DNA of 64,000 nucleotides from Argopecten irradians (Eukaryota; Mollusca; Bivalvia; Pectinida; Pectinidae): assembly GCF_041381155.1 (NCBI RefSeq), contig NC_091138.1, positions 31,489,604 to 31,553,603 of the forward strand. The letters are read 5' to 3'. The position numbers and the translations under genes are program-made. Below the pieces are notes generated by a model. The model was not told where the DNA came from, searched no databases, and saw only the letters and a program-made list of their open reading frames with translations. Shown one piece after another: positions 63,991 through 64,000 of the stretch; the stretch's first letter is position 1, and each line of letters opens with the position of its first letter.

Positions 63991-64000
63991 CATGCTCCGT

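Overview
This is a 64 kb piece of an animal nuclear genome, most likely a bivalve mollusc. The genes are split by GT-AG introns and encode animal-type proteins. The spacers are packed with short non-autonomous repeats of kinds I associate with bivalves: elements that open with a hairpin and end in GGGCCTCTTG, TTAA-flanked MITEs, and a tRNA-derived SINE. The species call is inference; no rRNA, mitochondrial or other marker is present.

Layout, left to right. SHMT 3' end, + strand, 323-4427 (last three coding exons). MRPL12, - strand, 10312-14548 (five exons, complete). TMA16, + strand, 17908-18483 (one coding exon). PCNA, - strand, 22376-25043 (six exons, 260 aa, complete, with two E2F-like sites upstream). 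MICU1, + strand, 27590-42432 (eleven exons, with one apparent frameshift in exon 2). An hnRNP H/F-type RNA-binding protein, - strand, 55662-63643 (nine coding exons, 546 aa). All exon boundaries were worked out by hand from GT/AG sites, reading phase and family similarity.

The main structural event is a 9.9 kb direct tandem duplication. Unit A (37763-47694) and unit B (47694-57568) each hold the 3' half of MICU1 and the 3' end of the convergent hnRNP gene. The order is therefore complete MICU1, orphan hnRNP 3' end, orphan MICU1 3' half, complete hnRNP gene. The copies differ by sparse substitutions and many small indels. One 0.5 kb stretch of unit A is full of extra bases, like uncorrected long-read errors. 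A false (haplotype) duplication in the assembly is at least as likely as a real one.

The rest is mainly transposon debris: a hAT-type element with an 8-bp target duplication, four TTAA-flanked MITEs, a MITE family with about 9-bp imperfect target duplications (Mutator-like), a 117-bp almost perfect palindrome nested in a larger foldback element, a SINE with exact 9-bp duplications, and three tandem-repeat arrays. I saw no retrovirus, LTR element, Polinton, CRISPR array or functional tRNA gene. I found no convincing new biological system. The genes are housekeeping genes (one-carbon metabolism, mitochondrial translation, ribosome biogenesis, DNA replication, mitochondrial calcium uptake, RNA processing) with no evident shared pathway.
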